A stretch of DNA of 34,633 nucleotides. Origin: Oscillospiraceae bacterium. Lineage in GTDB: Bacteria; Bacillota; Clostridia; UBA1381; UBA9506. The notes below the pieces were generated by a model that was given only the letters and a program-made list of their open reading frames with translations, was not told where the DNA came from and made no database searches. The stretch covers positions 1 to 34,633 of the forward strand of contig SVJT01000004.1 in the NCBI GenBank assembly GCA_015068865.1, given 5' to 3'. Shown in pieces: positions 1-7,811 of this stretch; the first letter of the stretch is position 1; every line of letters starts with the position of its first letter. A program made the position numbers and the translations under genes.

Positions 1-248
1 AAAACGGCTACAAAGACAGCTATGTATACGGTCCCTGCCACGGAACCGGTATGATCGAGGTTGAGCCCCCATGGATGGAAACCGACTCCAACTACAAGCT
101 GGAAGAAAATATGACCTTCCAGGTTGACACCTTTATTATGGGTAAAGGCTTCGGTTGCCGTTGGGAAATCGGTGCTGCTATCACAAAAGATGGCTGCAAG
201 AAGATGACCGACTACTTAAAGAAGGGCATCATCGAGCTGGAATTCTAA
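1..248 (+). CDS. M24 family metallopeptidase (Xaa-Pro peptidase-like), C-terminal part only
   Basis: The reading frame is open from base 3 to a TAA at 246-248, so only about the last 81 residues are present and the start lies outside the window. The fragment has the closing pattern of the pita-bread (M24) fold: a GPCHGTG stretch holding the family's metal-binding His, a following E-x-E-P-P-W segment, NMTFQVDTF, and RWEIGAAITKDG, where the Glu is normally a metal ligand. The usual G before HG is Cys here. Family members cleave Xaa-Pro bonds or act on small amidino compounds such as creatine; the fragment cannot separate these. It is the first visible gene of a + strand run continuing to 4679, and is followed by a stable hairpin (265-309). 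Confidence 0.8.
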   Translation, partial: NGYKDSYVYGPCHGTGMIEVEPPWMETDSNYKLEENMTFQVDTFIMGKGFGCRWEIGAAITKDGCKKMTDYLKKGIIELEF

Positions 249-264
249 TTGAAAATGTACTTAC

Positions 265-309
265 AATCGTCAGGGCTATGGCAGGCTTTCGCCTGCCTGC
301 CTGACGATT
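265..309 (+). other. Nested stem-loop between the M24 and creatininase-family genes
   Basis: The outer stem is a perfect 10-bp pairing (265-274 with 300-309). The inner stem is a perfect 7-bp pairing (280-286 with 291-297) closed by a TTTC tetraloop. No clear T-run follows on either strand, so it is not a classic terminator. It may be a partial terminator or an RNA-stabilising hairpin that adjusts expression between the two genes. Confidence 0.6.
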
Positions 310-349
310 TCTGCAATTTATGTTAATTTTATGTAAGGAGACATACACT

Positions 350-1084
350 ATGGAACTGAATATGAGCTTTCCTAAAGAAGTAAAATATGTACAAGAAAAC
401 CGTATTCCTGTTGTACTGTGCGGCGGTACAGTTGAATATCATGGTCCTCACTGCTCCTACGGTTGTGATACCTTAGTAGCAGAAGGCTTAATTAAAAAAC
501 TGGCTGAAAAGAAGGAAATTATGATTGCGCCCACCATCTACTACAGTCCTTCAAGCTATGCTGTTGCCGATGAAACCAGCGGCACCGTTCATATTGAAGA
601 AGATGTGTTCGAAGCATATCTGTTTCAGATTTTCACTAGTATGCTATACGCTGGTCACCGCAACGTATATGTGGTGATTCACCACCAGTTTGAACAGGAA
701 AATCTGAAACCCATGACTCTTTCCTATATGAAAGCATCACAACGTGCTATCATGAGATATTTAGAAAATACGCAAGGCAAAGGCTGGTGGGGCAGTGAAA
801 ACTATGCTTCCTACTATGACAATTTAGACGGCAGCGATGACCCCTTCTCCTGGATTAAGGTTATCCCCACTATGAGCACCGAAGTACAGAACGCCACCGG
901 CTACGACCATGCCGGCAAATATGAGTGCTCTATCCTAATGTCTTTATACCCCGATGCTGTTAAATTAGAGCGTTTAGGCGATATTAAGCATTGGTTTACC
1001 GAAAGCGCAGCCGAAGCATCCAAAGAAATTGGCGATGAAATGGTTGCTAAATCTTTAGAATACTTAGAAAAGAAAATTGTTTAA
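350..1084 (+). CDS. Creatininase-family amidohydrolase
   Basis: This 244-residue protein belongs to the creatininase / MftE-like family of metal-dependent amidases and peptidases. GGTVEYHGPHCSYGCDT at residues 25-41 supplies the expected metal ligands Glu29, His31 and Asp40. DHAGKYE at 186-192 matches the family's conserved D-x-HAG-x-x-E. The usual NGHGGN strand is replaced by VIHHQFEQEN (109-118), which keeps a candidate ligand His but is otherwise unlike the family, so the substrate is probably not creatinine. The start is ATG 350, with AAGGAG at 335-340 and a 9-nt spacer; an in-frame ATG at 320 lies upstream of that ribosome site. It sits between an M24 peptidase and a DUF4432 gene, suggesting a small-molecule catabolic role. 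Confidence 0.82.
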   Translation: MELNMSFPKEVKYVQENRIPVVLCGGTVEYHGPHCSYGCDTLVAEGLIKKLAEKKEIMIAPTIYYSPSSYAVADETSGTVHIEEDVFEAYLFQIFTSMLYAGHRNVYVVIHHQFEQENLKPMTLSYMKASQRAIMRYLENTQGKGWWGSENYASYYDNLDGSDDPFSWIKVIPTMSTEVQNATGYDHAGKYECSILMSLYPDAVKLERLGDIKHWFTESAAEASKEIGDEMVAKSLEYLEKKIV

Positions 1085-1086
1085 TA

Positions 1087-1260
1087 GGAGACTGTCTCAA
1101 AATGTACAGACCGCATGAAGCAAACGGTTGTGCTTCATCCTATGAACAAACTTCACCATCGCAGTATCCGTACACAGCTTTGGTTCAGTTTGTCCATTCT
1201 GCATCATTTTGATTTCGGTCTACGGAATACGGGGCTGTTTCAATCACAGCCCCTACTTAT
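1087..1260. repeat. Structured intergenic segment, possible degenerate non-autonomous repeat
   Basis: The gap between the creatininase-family and DUF4432 genes is full of inverted pairs. TCAAAATG at 1097-1104 pairs with 1205-1212. ATGAAGCA at 1115-1122 pairs with 1131-1138. ACAAACT at 1146-1152 pairs with 1187-1193. GGGGCTG pairs with CAGCCCC near 1240-1257. The two ends carry related text (GGAGACTGTCTCAA and GGGGCTGTTTCAA). This could be a decayed miniature element or a folded RNA segment. No target-site duplication was identified, so the call is tentative. Confidence 0.35.
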
Positions 1261-1277
1261 TTAAAGGAGGTCATATT

Positions 1278-2330
1278 ATGAAACTCAACTTACAAAAAAG
1301 CTTCTTTACCGACACCAAACAGGAACTGGTTACCCACGGTCAGTTTACCGTCACCGCTTTTCGCTATGCCTCCGGTGTGGAAGCGCTGGAAGTTCAGAAC
1401 GAAAAATGTTCCTTTATTTTTACACCCTTTAAAGGTCAACAAATCTGGCATTTTATCGTAGATGGCAAAGAAATCTCTATGGATACCCCCGTCAAAGAGC
1501 CCCAGAACACCATGACATATCTGAAAAACTACGGCGGCTTTTTATATCACTGCGGCGTGATTTCCTTTGGTGCTCCCGATGCTGAGCATCCTCACCACGG
1601 CGAAATCCCCAACGAAGAATATAGCAGCGCTTATATCTGCTGTGACGAAGATGAAAATGGAAAATACATCTGCTTAGGCGGCGATTTGTTCCATAACACC
1701 GCCTTTGTCAGAAAATATAAATTCTCTCCCGAGCTCAAGCTGTATGAAAACAGCTCTGTGTTTAAAATTACCGTGCGCTTAGAAAATCAGCGCAGCTATC
1801 CTATGGAATATATGTACTTGTGCCACATCAACTTCCGCCCCATGGATGGTGCCAAGTTAATTTACAGCGCCAAACGTGATGCTGAGCATATTAAGCTCTA
1901 CCGTGCTGTTGGCGACAAAGCTTTGGATGATTATATGGATGCTTTGGAAAAAGATTTCTCCTTAATGGATGAAGTGGGTGCTCCCGGCCAGTGCTACGAC
2001 CCTGAAATCTGCTTCGGTATCAAATATGAAGCAGATGAAACCGGCAGAGCATACACCATGCAGTATACCGATGAGGGTGCCTGCTATGTATCTCACCCCA
2101 CCGATGTTCTTTCTAACGGTGTCCGCTGGATTTCACGCACAAATAACGAACAGGCAATGGGTATGGTACTCCCTGCTACTGCTGAACACATCGGCTATGA
2201 AAACGCCAAAAACAACGATCAGCTGAAGGTGCTGGGTGCAAACGAAACCTTAGAATTCTATATGGAAGCCGGCTTTATCGAAGCAGAAAAAGCCAAAACC
2301 GTAAAAGAAAAAATTGAAAAAATGCTGTAA
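1278..2330 (+). CDS. DUF4432 family protein, aldose 1-epimerase-like
   Basis: This 350-residue protein resembles the DUF4432 branch of the galactose-mutarotase superfamily, beta-sandwich proteins that bind sugars. Supporting segments are YGGFLYHCG (85-93), HPHHGEIPN (104-112) and YMYLCHINFRP in the middle. The His-rich segment probably forms the sugar site. The start is ATG 1278 with a strong AAAGGAGG at about 1263-1270; the frame is open further upstream into the structured gap but has no ribosome site there. It lies 50 bp before the SDR gene in the same orientation. Mutarotase-like proteins beside dehydrogenases usually prepare the sugar anomer, so a sugar or sugar-acid substrate for the operon is inferred. 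Direct activity of DUF4432 proteins is poorly known. Confidence 0.8.
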   Translation: MKLNLQKSFFTDTKQELVTHGQFTVTAFRYASGVEALEVQNEKCSFIFTPFKGQQIWHFIVDGKEISMDTPVKEPQNTMTYLKNYGGFLYHCGVISFGAPDAEHPHHGEIPNEEYSSAYICCDEDENGKYICLGGDLFHNTAFVRKYKFSPELKLYENSSVFKITVRLENQRSYPMEYMYLCHINFRPMDGAKLIYSAKRDAEHIKLYRAVGDKALDDYMDALEKDFSLMDEVGAPGQCYDPEICFGIKYEADETGRAYTMQYTDEGACYVSHPTDVLSNGVRWISRTNNEQAMGMVLPATAEHIGYENAKNNDQLKVLGANETLEFYMEAGFIEAEKAKTVKEKIEKML

Positions 2331-2380
2331 TTGTGATACAATAGTGGAAAACAGAACCAAACAGAAAGGAAAATACGATT

Positions 2381-3544
2381 ATGTCTTTGGAAAAAATGAA
2401 TTTTAAAGCAGAATTTGATACTGATAAAGCCGTTGCTTTATCCCTCGCCATCCGTATGCTGACAAAACCCGTTGTCACCTTCATCCCCGGCAAGGACATT
2501 GCAAACGAATCAGCTCTTTCCTCCGCTCTCTTCATTGAAGCAAAAGAGGACTTAGAAGAACAGTTTGCTGTTTTGGAAAATGCACTGAAAGGTGCTGCGC
2601 CTGAACTGATTGCTGTAGAAGGCTTAGGTGTGTATGCTATCGGCAACACAAAAGCAGAAGCCGATAACAAAAAAGCAGCTTTAACAAACGGCAAAACAGT
2701 TGACGCCCCTGCTCCCTGCGGCCGTGTAGCTGAAAAAATCATCATCGTAACCGGTAGTGCTCAGGGCTTTGGTCTGGGTATTGCCGAAGAACTGATGAAA
2801 GACGGTGCAAACGTTGTCATCGCTGACTTAAACGTAGAACTGGCAAAGAAAAATGCCGATGAACTCTCAGCAAAATACGGTGCCGGCAAAGCCTTTGCCG
2901 TTTCCGTTAACGTTTCCGATGCCGATTCTGTCAAAGCAATGATTGACCAGACCGTATTAACCTTCGGTGGTCTGGATGCCTTCATCAGCAATGCAGGTAT
3001 CGTTCGTGCCGGAAGCTTGGATGAAATGACCTTGGAAAACTTTGACTTAGTCACCAAGGTAAACTACAATGCTTATTTCATCTGCGCTAAATATGCTTCT
3101 AAGGTGATGAAAATTCAGAACCGTTTCAACCCCGAATATTTTATGGATATTATCCAGATTAACTCAAAATCCGGCTTAACCGGCAGCAACAAAAACTTTG
3201 CTTATGCCGGCAGTAAGTTCGGTGGTATTGGTTTAACCCAGAGTTTTGCTTTAGAACTGGTTCCCTTTAACATTAAGGTGAACTCCGTTTGTCCCGGTAA
3301 CTTCTTGGATGGTCCCCTGTGGTGCGACCCTGAAAAAGGTCTGTTTAAACAGTACTTAGATGCCGGCAAGGTTCCCGGTGCCAAAACCGTTGCTGATGTG
3401 AAGAAGTTCTACGAAGCCAAGGTGCCCATGAACCGAGGTTGCCGTCCGGAAGACGTTATGAAAGCTATTTACTACTGCATGGAACAGATGTATGAAACCG
3501 GTCAGGCTATTCCTGTTACCGGCGGTCAGAATATGCTGAAATAA
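2381..3544 (+). CDS. SDR family oxidoreductase with aldolase-like N-terminal remnant
   Basis: This 387-residue NAD(P)-dependent dehydrogenase has a complete short-chain dehydrogenase domain at about 118-387. It shows the dinucleotide motif TGSAQGFG at 124-131, NAG at 204-206, catalytic Ser near 262-264, Tyr275 and Lys279 in YAGSK, and PG at 305-306. The domain resembles the SDR half of bifunctional class II aldolase/dehydrogenases and sorbitol-6-phosphate dehydrogenases. The first ~115 residues are not part of the SDR fold. ELIAVEGLGVYAIG at 75-88 resembles the trailing end of the aldolase domain in RhaD-type bifunctional proteins, but no metal-binding histidines are present. The start follows an AAAGGA site. 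It is probably a polyol or sugar-phosphate dehydrogenase in the same operon as the PHP protein 13 bp downstream. Confidence 0.82.
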   Translation: MSLEKMNFKAEFDTDKAVALSLAIRMLTKPVVTFIPGKDIANESALSSALFIEAKEDLEEQFAVLENALKGAAPELIAVEGLGVYAIGNTKAEADNKKAALTNGKTVDAPAPCGRVAEKIIIVTGSAQGFGLGIAEELMKDGANVVIADLNVELAKKNADELSAKYGAGKAFAVSVNVSDADSVKAMIDQTVLTFGGLDAFISNAGIVRAGSLDEMTLENFDLVTKVNYNAYFICAKYASKVMKIQNRFNPEYFMDIIQINSKSGLTGSNKNFAYAGSKFGGIGLTQSFALELVPFNIKVNSVCPGNFLDGPLWCDPEKGLFKQYLDAGKVPGAKTVADVKKFYEAKVPMNRGCRPEDVMKAIYYCMEQMYETGQAIPVTGGQNMLK

Positions 3545-3557
3545 GGAGAAACAACCC

Positions 3558-4679
3558 ATGGAAAGATTAAACCATAGCGATGTAACCGTTCGTTTAGCCG
3601 CTTTAGAGGAATTAGTGAAAGACCTGCCGAAGCAGGAACCCTCCGGCAATGTGAATAACCACATTCACACCTTTTATTCCTTTTCTCCCTATTCCCCCAC
3701 CAAAGCGGTTTATATGGCAAAAAAAGCAGGGCTTGACACTGCAGGCATTATGGACCACGATTCTGTGTCCGGCTGCCGTGAATTTATCCGTGCCGGTGAA
3801 ATTGCCGACCTGCCTACCACAGTTGGTTGCGAATGCCGTGTCAGCTTTGACGGTACCCGTCTTGCCGGCAAGCGGATTAACAACCCCGACCAATGCGGCG
3901 TGGCATATGTAACCATTCACTCCATTCCTCACAAGAACATTGAGCGTGTGGCTGCGTTCTTTGCGCCTTATAACGAAAAGCGCAACCAGCGTAACCGGAA
4001 GATGGTAGATAAAATCAACACCTTAACCGATGTGACCATCGACTTTGATACTGATGTTCTCCCCCTCTCCAAACACAAAGAGGGCGGCAGTGTCACCGAG
4101 CGTCATATTCTCTTTGCTCTGGCGGGTAAACTCCTTGAAGCGCATCCGGATATCGTTGCCTACTTAGAAAGCATCAACATCCCCGTGTCCGACAAGGTGA
4201 GAGCAATGCTTACTGACCCTGCAAATGATGTGAAACAGTATGACCTCTTAGGCGTTTTAAAAGGTCATTTTGTGAAAGACTTTTACATTGATGCCACCGA
4301 TGAATGTCCCCACGTTTCTGAGTATATCAAATTAGCTGACGAGGTGGGCGGCATTTCTGCTTATGCTTATTTGGGCGATGTGGGCGACAGTGTCACCGGT
4401 GATAAGAGGGCACAAAAATTTGAAGATGACTACCTGCCCCTTTTGTTTGAAGAAATTTCTTCCTTAGGCTTTAAGGCCGTTACCTATATGCCCACCCGCA
4501 ACACCATGGATCAGCTGATGCGCGTGAGAGACCTTTGTGCACAATATAACCTGATGGAAATCTGCGGTGAGGATATTAACTCCCCCCGCCAGTCCTTCAT
4601 TTGCGAAGCACTGAAAAATCCCACCTTTGCTAATTTAGTACAAGCAGCTTGGGACTTAATCAAGCACGAAAGAATGTAA
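3558..4679 (+). CDS. PHP-domain metal-dependent hydrolase
   Basis: This 373-residue protein carries the PHP signature: NNHIHTFYSFSPYSP at 33-47 with His35 and His37, MDHDS at 65-69 with Asp66, His67 and Asp68, and Glu92. These are the expected di- or tri-metal ligands of this phosphoesterase fold (histidinol-phosphatase and polymerase PHP relatives). It is longer than stand-alone histidinol phosphatases and has no his genes near it, so histidine synthesis is unlikely. Phosphatase or hydrolase action on an intermediate of the operon's sugar pathway fits better but is unproven. The start is ATG 3558 with AAGGAG and a 9-nt spacer, 13 bp after the SDR stop. It is the last gene of the operon, followed by a terminator at 4742-4776. 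Confidence 0.8.
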   Translation: MERLNHSDVTVRLAALEELVKDLPKQEPSGNVNNHIHTFYSFSPYSPTKAVYMAKKAGLDTAGIMDHDSVSGCREFIRAGEIADLPTTVGCECRVSFDGTRLAGKRINNPDQCGVAYVTIHSIPHKNIERVAAFFAPYNEKRNQRNRKMVDKINTLTDVTIDFDTDVLPLSKHKEGGSVTERHILFALAGKLLEAHPDIVAYLESINIPVSDKVRAMLTDPANDVKQYDLLGVLKGHFVKDFYIDATDECPHVSEYIKLADEVGGISAYAYLGDVGDSVTGDKRAQKFEDDYLPLLFEEISSLGFKAVTYMPTRNTMDQLMRVRDLCAQYNLMEICGEDINSPRQSFICEALKNPTFANLVQAAWDLIKHERM

Positions 4680-4741
4680 CATAGGCTGTAGCAAAAGGCA
4701 CAGAACGCACAAAGAATACATAACTAAAATTCAAATTGTAT

Positions 4742-4776
4742 GTAGGCATTCACTTTTATTGTAAATGCCTACTTTT
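4742..4776 (+). terminator. Rho-independent terminator of the + strand operon
   Basis: A perfect 9-bp stem (4742-4750 with 4764-4772) with a 13-nt loop is followed by TTTT. It lies 62 bp after the PHP gene stop and just before the opposing terminator of the SLH gene. Confidence 0.65.
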
Positions 4777-4784
4777 GTGTAACG

Positions 4785-4819
4785 AAAAGACTGTAGAAAA
4801 ATATTCTTCTACAGTCTTT
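4785..4819 (-). terminator. Terminator of the BlaI/M56-LCP/SLH cassette
   Basis: A perfect 13-bp stem (4786-4798 with 4807-4819) with an 8-nt loop lies four bases past the SLH gene stop. On the - strand the stem ends in a run of T. Confidence 0.8.
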
Positions 4820-4823
4820 AAAT

Positions 4824-5459
4824 TTATCTTCCTATATTCATCCTCAATGTTCTTAACGGCAATCCATTTTTTCCATTGTTAATTACATAAATACCTTCCT
4901 CTTCCATCACCATCAAAGGCACATCCAAAGCCTGATAAATCATCACCGCCACATCGTGTCTCACCGCCGGCACATTTACCGCAAACTGCATTCCGTTTGT
5001 AATGCCCAAAACACCGGCTTGTGCCGTATAGCCGGCCGGATAACCTCCTCTCGCCATCGCCAACTCACTATATCCCAACAATGCCACAATCATTTTCACA
5101 ATTTCTTCGTTGGTAATTTCATTTTCAGGATTAAACTGTCCGTTTTCATCTCCATTCACAATGCCTGCTTCTTTTAATGCACAAACATAAGGAAACGCCC
5201 AATGAACAGCACTCACATCAGCAAACCCATCTGCCTCTGAAAACTCTGTTTGCGGTGTAATATTGCCTGCCACACATATCATTTTTGCTGCTTCTGCCCT
5301 TGTAATCGTGCGTTCTAAGTGCAATTTTCCAGTTTCATCACCAACCATAATACCCAAATCATATAACGTTTCCTTTTGTATGTCCTCTAACGCGAAAGTC
5401 CCTGCCATAGTCACCCACAGCATACTAAATACTAATAATAAAGCCATTATTTTTTTCAT
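4824..5459 (-). CDS. Secreted S-layer homology (SLH) domain protein
   Basis: This 211-residue protein has a signal peptide (MKK, then a hydrophobic stretch to about residue 19, cleavage near 20-23) followed by three SLH modules at roughly 25-65, 79-129 and 139-180. SLH modules bind secondary cell-wall polymers. Only the first keeps the classic TRAE motif (53-56); the others read TNEE and VRHD, so binding may be weak. No enzyme domain follows, only about 30 residues. The chosen start is ATG 5459, with AAGGAG eight bases upstream; a GTG nine bases earlier overlaps that ribosome site. The gene begins 12 bp after the M56-LCP stop, whose TAA runs into the ribosome site, so the two are probably co-transcribed and co-translated. 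It may be an anchored surface protein or a partner of the LCP domain. Confidence 0.85.
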   Translation of the reverse strand: MKKIMALLLVFSMLWVTMAGTFALEDIQKETLYDLGIMVGDETGKLHLERTITRAEAAKMICVAGNITPQTEFSEADGFADVSAVHWAFPYVCALKEAGIVNGDENGQFNPENEITNEEIVKMIVALLGYSELAMARGGYPAGYTAQAGVLGITNGMQFAVNVPAVRHDVAVMIYQALDVPLMVMEEEGIYVINNGKNGLPLRTLRMNIGR

Positions 5460-5471
5460 TATCTTCACTCC

Positions 5472-7808
5472 TTAATAAATTAAATATTGTCCGTCAATTT
5501 GCCAGGTTCCCTGTGTTTTTCCCTGAATATTGATGTCATAGGTTTTATTCCGGTCAAAACCTAAAAAGGAATAGGCATTTTGGTTATTGGCAAGCACAAG
5601 GTACGAACCAACATTTTCTTTTGTTGCCGAATCAAAGAAAGAAATCTCCACCAAATTATCGCTATTCACTGTAAAGTATACGGATATATTTCCATTTTCA
5701 TCACAGCTAATTTTTGAATTTTCATAATGTAAATCGTTCTCATAACTATAGTCATTAACAATATAACTCTCGCTTAGCTTCGTAACATGCTGTTCTCCCT
5801 CCACAGAACCCTTCCGCTTCAGTAGTTCCTGCATTGTTTCTATATTGGCATTTTCTAAAATTAAATGCTGAAATCCTCCGTAAGGCATCTCAGATTGTTC
5901 ATTAGACTTGATGGGAGTGATAATTTCTTCTTCCGTAACGGGATGTACTCTCTTTTGTGTTTTTATTACGCTTTGCGGCGGTGTCATCCCCTTTACATTG
6001 TTTTCAGCCGGTTTTTTTTCTGTTAATTGGTTCTCATTTGTTTTGCATTGAAAAAACTGCAATACTTCTTTTGCTGCTTCCATATCAATTTGATACTCAA
6101 ACAGTCCCTCTTCTGTCACAACATTCTGCCCGGGTATCTCCTTAAAGGTCATATGATTTATATCAATTTTTCGCAGGTTTTCTATATCAGATACTAAATC
6201 ATCCAGCTGATAATTCGTCGCAATTCCATCCGTCAGAAATTCATATAGCTGTTCCGCATTTTTTAGCTTATTTTCTGCAATAACTTGTGCAAAAAATTCT
6301 TTCATAACAGAAAACCACATATTTCTTCGGCCTGACTCACCGTTACTTCCGCCCCGATACCGTAACAGATTCATGACCTGCTTACCGTTTAACCGTTGCT
6401 TTCCTTTTAATAATTCAATATGTAAGTCCTTATATGGGTCATCATAAACCATATCATAGGGAATATCAAACTCCAGTCCGCCAACGCTGTCAATCAGCAT
6501 TTCTACTGCCTGCATCTTGACTTTTGCGTAGTAATGAACGGGTATTCCAAGACTGCGTACTGCATCTACAGCCAAACTGTCACCATTTTCTTTTACTAAA
6601 AGTTCCGACATTCTGCCACTATGTTCTTGGCTTACAAAGTTCACATTTCTGGGAATGGAGAGTACGTTTACTTTCTCGTCGTCAGAACGAACGACCAAAA
6701 TAGCATCGGCACGACCGTTTTCATCAACACCAAGCAGCAAAATATTAAATTCTTCTCCCTGCCTTGCATCCGCCCCTACTGAAATACTATTTTCTGTTGA
6801 AACACGAACTTTTCCGTTAAGCATACCGCTGATAAAAAAGGCGCTGATTACAAAAACAATTCCTAATCCAATAGCACAAAACAGCTTTTTTCTACTAAAA
6901 TTCGCTTTGTTCTTCATATTTTGAAAACGCCTTGCCAAAGTCTTTTTATCCCCTGACATTCCTGTTGTAAAAGAAATTTCTCTTGTCTTTTCGGCAGTTA
7001 ATAAGGCTAAAATTGTCTCCATATACCCCTTTGTTTCAGCTCGACTCATATTTTTTACTACCGCCATATCGCAAGAGCTTTCACAATCCAAATGAACCTT
7101 TTTTGCTACAACATAAACAATGGGATTGAACCAATGAACACATTTAACAAAACTCAAAAACCATTTATACAAAATGTCTTGCCGTTTAAGATGGGTACAT
7201 TCATGAGCTAAAACATAGTGCAGCTGTTCTTCCGTCAACTTTTTTTCCGGAAGTAAAATCACCGGCTTATAAATACCAACCATTAACGGCGACGTAATGA
7301 AATTGCACAAACGCACCGCAACATTTCGCTTTGTATATTCTCCCATAGCAGGACAATCCACCAATTTAGAATGTAACTGAATCCGTATCTTAAAAACCAT
7401 ATAGCCAATCACTTTAAAAAACAGTAATATTACGATTCCTATGAACCATATATAAGCAAATAGTTTATAATCAACTGCAGGCATCATATATTCTTCTTTG
7501 GGTGCAGCCGGAGCCTCCGTTACTTCCTGAATCGTTTTCTCTCCTTCAGGAACCGGCAGTGTGTTTTGAATTCCTTCCGTTTCCGACACCGTCACTCTTT
7601 CTGTTACAGGAATCGTCTTTTCTATATTTGCAGCCGGCAGTTCAAAGGCAATCGGCAAAACCATAACCGCTAACACTGCCAGCCACATATAATAATGCCA
7701 TCCCGGAGAAAAAATTTTTTTCGTAATGGGTCGCAACAGTAATAAAATAACTGCCAGTACTGTCCCAACACAAGATGTTACAAGAAAGCTTTTAAAAATT
7801 TCAGCCAT
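5472..7808 (-). CDS. M56 (BlaR1-type) membrane metalloprotease joined to an LCP (LytR-CpsA-Psr) domain
   Basis: This 778-residue membrane protein starts like BlaR1/MecR1, with hydrophobic segments near 8-26, 38-56 and 115-138. The protease loop has the zinc motif AHECTHL (His202, Glu203, His206) and ESSCD (243-247) with a further Glu ligand. A transmembrane helix at 309-330 leads outside. In place of the penicillin-binding sensor of BlaR1 there is an LCP domain (about 353-585) with FNILLLGVD, RADAILVV, SIPRN (384-388) and LKGKQRLNG...LLRYR (467-485). LCP enzymes transfer wall polymers to peptidoglycan. A linker and a beta-rich tail (about 640-778) follow. Translation is coupled to blaI: GGAGG lies inside the end of blaI and the gap is 3 bp. 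A sensor that releases BlaI is inferred; ligase activity is possible. Confidence 0.88.
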   Translation of the reverse strand: MAEIFKSFLVTSCVGTVLAVILLLLRPITKKIFSPGWHYYMWLAVLAVMVLPIAFELPAANIEKTIPVTERVTVSETEGIQNTLPVPEGEKTIQEVTEAPAAPKEEYMMPAVDYKLFAYIWFIGIVILLFFKVIGYMVFKIRIQLHSKLVDCPAMGEYTKRNVAVRLCNFITSPLMVGIYKPVILLPEKKLTEEQLHYVLAHECTHLKRQDILYKWFLSFVKCVHWFNPIVYVVAKKVHLDCESSCDMAVVKNMSRAETKGYMETILALLTAEKTREISFTTGMSGDKKTLARRFQNMKNKANFSRKKLFCAIGLGIVFVISAFFISGMLNGKVRVSTENSISVGADARQGEEFNILLLGVDENGRADAILVVRSDDEKVNVLSIPRNVNFVSQEHSGRMSELLVKENGDSLAVDAVRSLGIPVHYYAKVKMQAVEMLIDSVGGLEFDIPYDMVYDDPYKDLHIELLKGKQRLNGKQVMNLLRYRGGSNGESGRRNMWFSVMKEFFAQVIAENKLKNAEQLYEFLTDGIATNYQLDDLVSDIENLRKIDINHMTFKEIPGQNVVTEEGLFEYQIDMEAAKEVLQFFQCKTNENQLTEKKPAENNVKGMTPPQSVIKTQKRVHPVTEEEIITPIKSNEQSEMPYGGFQHLILENANIETMQELLKRKGSVEGEQHVTKLSESYIVNDYSYENDLHYENSKISCDENGNISVYFTVNSDNLVEISFFDSATKENVGSYLVLANNQNAYSFLGFDRNKTYDINIQGKTQGTWQIDGQYLIY

Positions 7809-7811
7809 ACA

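Noticed and set aside
2275-2745. A 156-codon - strand open frame opposite the SDR gene
   Set aside because: It lies antisense to the well-supported DUF4432 end and SDR start, with Ser/Ala-rich shadow composition and no ribosome site.
3558-4679. Histidinol-phosphatase
   Set aside because: The PHP motif is present, but the protein is longer than that enzyme and no histidine genes are nearby.
4682-4741. Possible small RNA between the PHP gene and its terminator
   Set aside because: No promoter of its own was seen; the region is better explained as the operon's 3' untranslated end.
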